Both the position numbers and the translations under genes were made by a program. This document shows, in pieces, positions 5,723-6,795 of a stretch of 6,795 bases of DNA. Origin of the DNA: Dialister sp. (GTDB lineage Bacteria > Bacillota > Negativicutes > Veillonellales > Dialisteraceae); contig JAIJLI010000112.1 of the NCBI GenBank assembly GCA_022722495.1, positions 1 through 6,795 of the forward strand, written 5' to 3'. Every line of letters starts with the position of its first letter. Position 1 is the stretch's first letter. The notes beneath the pieces were generated by a model. That model did no database searches. It was not told where the DNA came from and was given only the letters and a program-made list of their open reading frames with translations.

Positions 5723-6331
5723 ATGGATGTACTTCACTTGTTTCATGCCGGCGGTTTTATGATGTATCCGCTGCTTCTCTGTTCTATCATCGTTGTCACG
5801 ATCTTCATCGAGCGTTTCCGCTTCTATCACGCGAACCGGTCGAATATCGAAAAGCTCACGAAGGAGATCCCGGAACTCCTGACAGCCAATGATCAGGAAG
5901 GGCTGAAAGCGGCGCTCAAGGCCGATGGCGGCATTCCTGCCGGTATCATTCTGGCCGGCGCCGAGCAGCTCTCTTCCAAAGCGAATCAGACGGCCATTCT
6001 GGAAGGCGCGGCTTCTCATGCAGCCGGCGTCTTGAAGTCGTACCTGAATTACCTTGATGTCATCGTCACCCTGTCCCCGCTGATGGGGCTTCTTGGTACC
6101 GTCATCGGCATGATCGGCTCCTTCAATGTCCTTTCGGCCGCAGAAGGCCAGCCATTTGCCATCACCGGCGGCGTCGCAGAAGCACTCGTTTGTACCGCAT
6201 CCGGCCTTTTCGTTGCCATCATCGCCCTTATCGCCTACACCTACCTTTCGCAGCAGGTATCTAACTTCGTTTCCCAGATGGAAAAATTGGGTTCCCTGTA
6301 TTTGGCTATCGTAGAGGCGGATCAGAAATGA
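5723..6331 (+). CDS. exbB: ExbB/TolQ/MotA-family proton channel subunit, ExbB
   Basis: Inner-membrane subunit of the proton-driven ExbB-ExbD motor that energises TonB, and through it outer-membrane transporters for iron complexes, cobalamin and similar cargo. The 202-residue protein has three membrane segments: about residues 11-29 (MMYPLLLCSIIVVTIFIE), 109-133 and 147-172. A cytoplasmic loop of some 75 residues lies between the first two. The family signature SPLMGLLGTVIGMIGSF covers residues 118-134, and VAEALVCTASGL carries Glu153, matching the conserved third-helix Glu near the ion path. It is the first gene of its operon, has a good promoter, and overlaps exbD by four bases. TolQ or a flagellar-type MotA homologue is the main alternative; a short ExbD and a likely TonB next door favour ExbB. 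Confidence 0.92.
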   Translation: MDVLHLFHAGGFMMYPLLLCSIIVVTIFIERFRFYHANRSNIEKLTKEIPELLTANDQEGLKAALKADGGIPAGIILAGAEQLSSKANQTAILEGAASHAAGVLKSYLNYLDVIVTLSPLMGLLGTVIGMIGSFNVLSAAEGQPFAITGGVAEALVCTASGLFVAIIALIAYTYLSQQVSNFVSQMEKLGSLYLAIVEADQK

Positions 6332-6744
6332 AACTTGAATCAATGAATGTAGAGAAGAAGCCGAAGATCATGATCATCCCGATGATCGATATCATCTTCT
6401 TCCTTCTGGTCTTCTTCATGATGTCCATGCTGACGATGGTGGTGCAGAAATCGATCAATCTGAATCTGCCGCAGACCGCCAGCGCGCAGATCGACCTCAA
6501 GAAAACACTGCCGATCAGCGTGACATCTGACGGCACCATCTATGTCGAGCAGGAGAAGATCCCGAAGGACTCCTTCAAGAAACGTATGGAGATCGAAAAG
6601 AACAGAGATCCTGATATCACCATCGTACTGCGCGCGGATGAGAAATCCGAGCACGGCGATTTTGTCTTTGTTCTGGATCAGCTGAAATCTGTCGGGATCT
6701 CCAAGATCGGCATTGCCACTGCCTCCAAAGGGCAGTCAGACTAA
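6328..6744 (+). CDS. exbD: ExbD/TolR-family biopolymer transport protein, ExbD
   Basis: Partner of ExbB in the TonB-energising motor. The product has 138 residues, the normal ExbD size. A short cytoplasmic N-terminus (with KKPK) leads into a single transmembrane helix, about residues 14-38. This helix contains the essential membrane Asp21 in IPMIDIIFFLLVFFM, the proton-carrying residue of the family. The periplasmic domain follows, with the linker INLNLP (residues 43-48), the dG-iyv pattern (TSDGTIYVEQ), and the C-terminal ADEKSEHGDFVFVLDQLKSVGI segment typical of ExbD/TolR. The ATG overlaps the exbB TGA (ATGA at 6328-6331), implying translational coupling; AGAGG lies 10 bases upstream. An ATG at 6343 has no RBS and would trim the N-terminus. 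Confidence 0.93.
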   Translation: MKLESMNVEKKPKIMIIPMIDIIFFLLVFFMMSMLTMVVQKSINLNLPQTASAQIDLKKTLPISVTSDGTIYVEQEKIPKDSFKKRMEIEKNRDPDITIVLRADEKSEHGDFVFVLDQLKSVGISKIGIATASKGQSD

Positions 6745-6756
6745 AGGGGTGGTGTG

Positions 6757-6795
6757 ATGCGTACTTTCAAGTACCAATGGTCCTCCGCTTTGGGT
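6757..6795 (+). CDS. Start of a new gene, probably tonB (truncated by window end)
   Basis: Thirteen codons are visible, MRTFKYQWSSALG, starting 12 bases after the exbD stop. AAAGGGG (6743-6749) lies 7 bases upstream of the ATG, a strong RBS, so a real gene starts here in the same operon. Position after exbB-exbD and a basic N-terminus with an aromatic residue before a likely hydrophobic helix fit TonB, the periplasm-spanning energy transducer. The visible sequence is too short to prove it. Confidence 0.6.
   Translation, partial: MRTFKYQWSSALG

Noticed and set aside
5699..6343. Minus-strand frame of 214 codons opposite exbB
   Set aside because: Antisense shadow of a clear membrane protein gene, with no independent support.
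1..6795. CRISPR array, tRNA or rRNA genes, insertion sequence transposase
   Set aside because: No regularly spaced direct repeats, no cloverleaf or rRNA signature, and no transposase-like frame were seen.

Overview
The window looks like chromosomal DNA from a diderm member of the Firmicutes (Negativicutes). Dialister or a close relative is my best guess, at low confidence. Two things suggest this. The order def-fmt-rsmB-rlmN is a Firmicute-style translation and RNA-modification cluster. An exbB-exbD pair, followed by what appears to be the start of tonB, implies an outer membrane that needs energised import. All genes read as moderately GC-rich and similar in style. No genus can be proved from the sequence alone.

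Layout, left to right. Positions 1-335 hold the 3' part of def (peptide deformylase). Its end overlaps the start of fmt (325-1266), whose end overlaps the start of rsmB (1247-2599), so these three form one translationally coupled operon. Positions 2600-2948 are non-coding and contain degenerate heptamer repeats and a cluster of GC-rich hairpins. rlmN follows (2949-3983). Its reading frame happens to stay open upstream through the hairpin cluster, but the ribosome-binding site fixes the start at 2949. Positions 3984-4308 are non-coding and hold an excellent 18-bp bidirectional terminator, more hairpins, and inverted heptamer arrays at both ends. On the minus strand, 4309-5292 encodes a complete standalone tyrosine recombinase with all catalytic residues. 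It has its own extended -10 promoter inside a palindrome. Positions 5400-5722 hold a foldable GC-rich element of unknown identity and then a good sigma-70 promoter for exbB. exbB (5723-6331) and exbD (6328-6744) overlap by four bases, and a new gene starts at 6757 and runs off the window.

How the genes work together. Def and Fmt are the two ends of the N-formyl-methionine cycle: Fmt formylates initiator Met-tRNA and Def removes the formyl group from new proteins. RsmB and RlmN methylate 16S and 23S rRNA, so the left half is a translation/ribosome-modification block. ExbB, ExbD and presumably TonB form the proton-driven motor for TonB-dependent outer-membrane transporters. The recombinase lies between the two blocks, in opposite orientation to both, and is the accessory part of the window.

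I do not see a clearly new multi-gene system. The observations most worth following are the heptamer repeats that begin at or abut stop codons, the lone recombinase flanked by repeat-rich DNA, and the unidentified structured element upstream of exbB.
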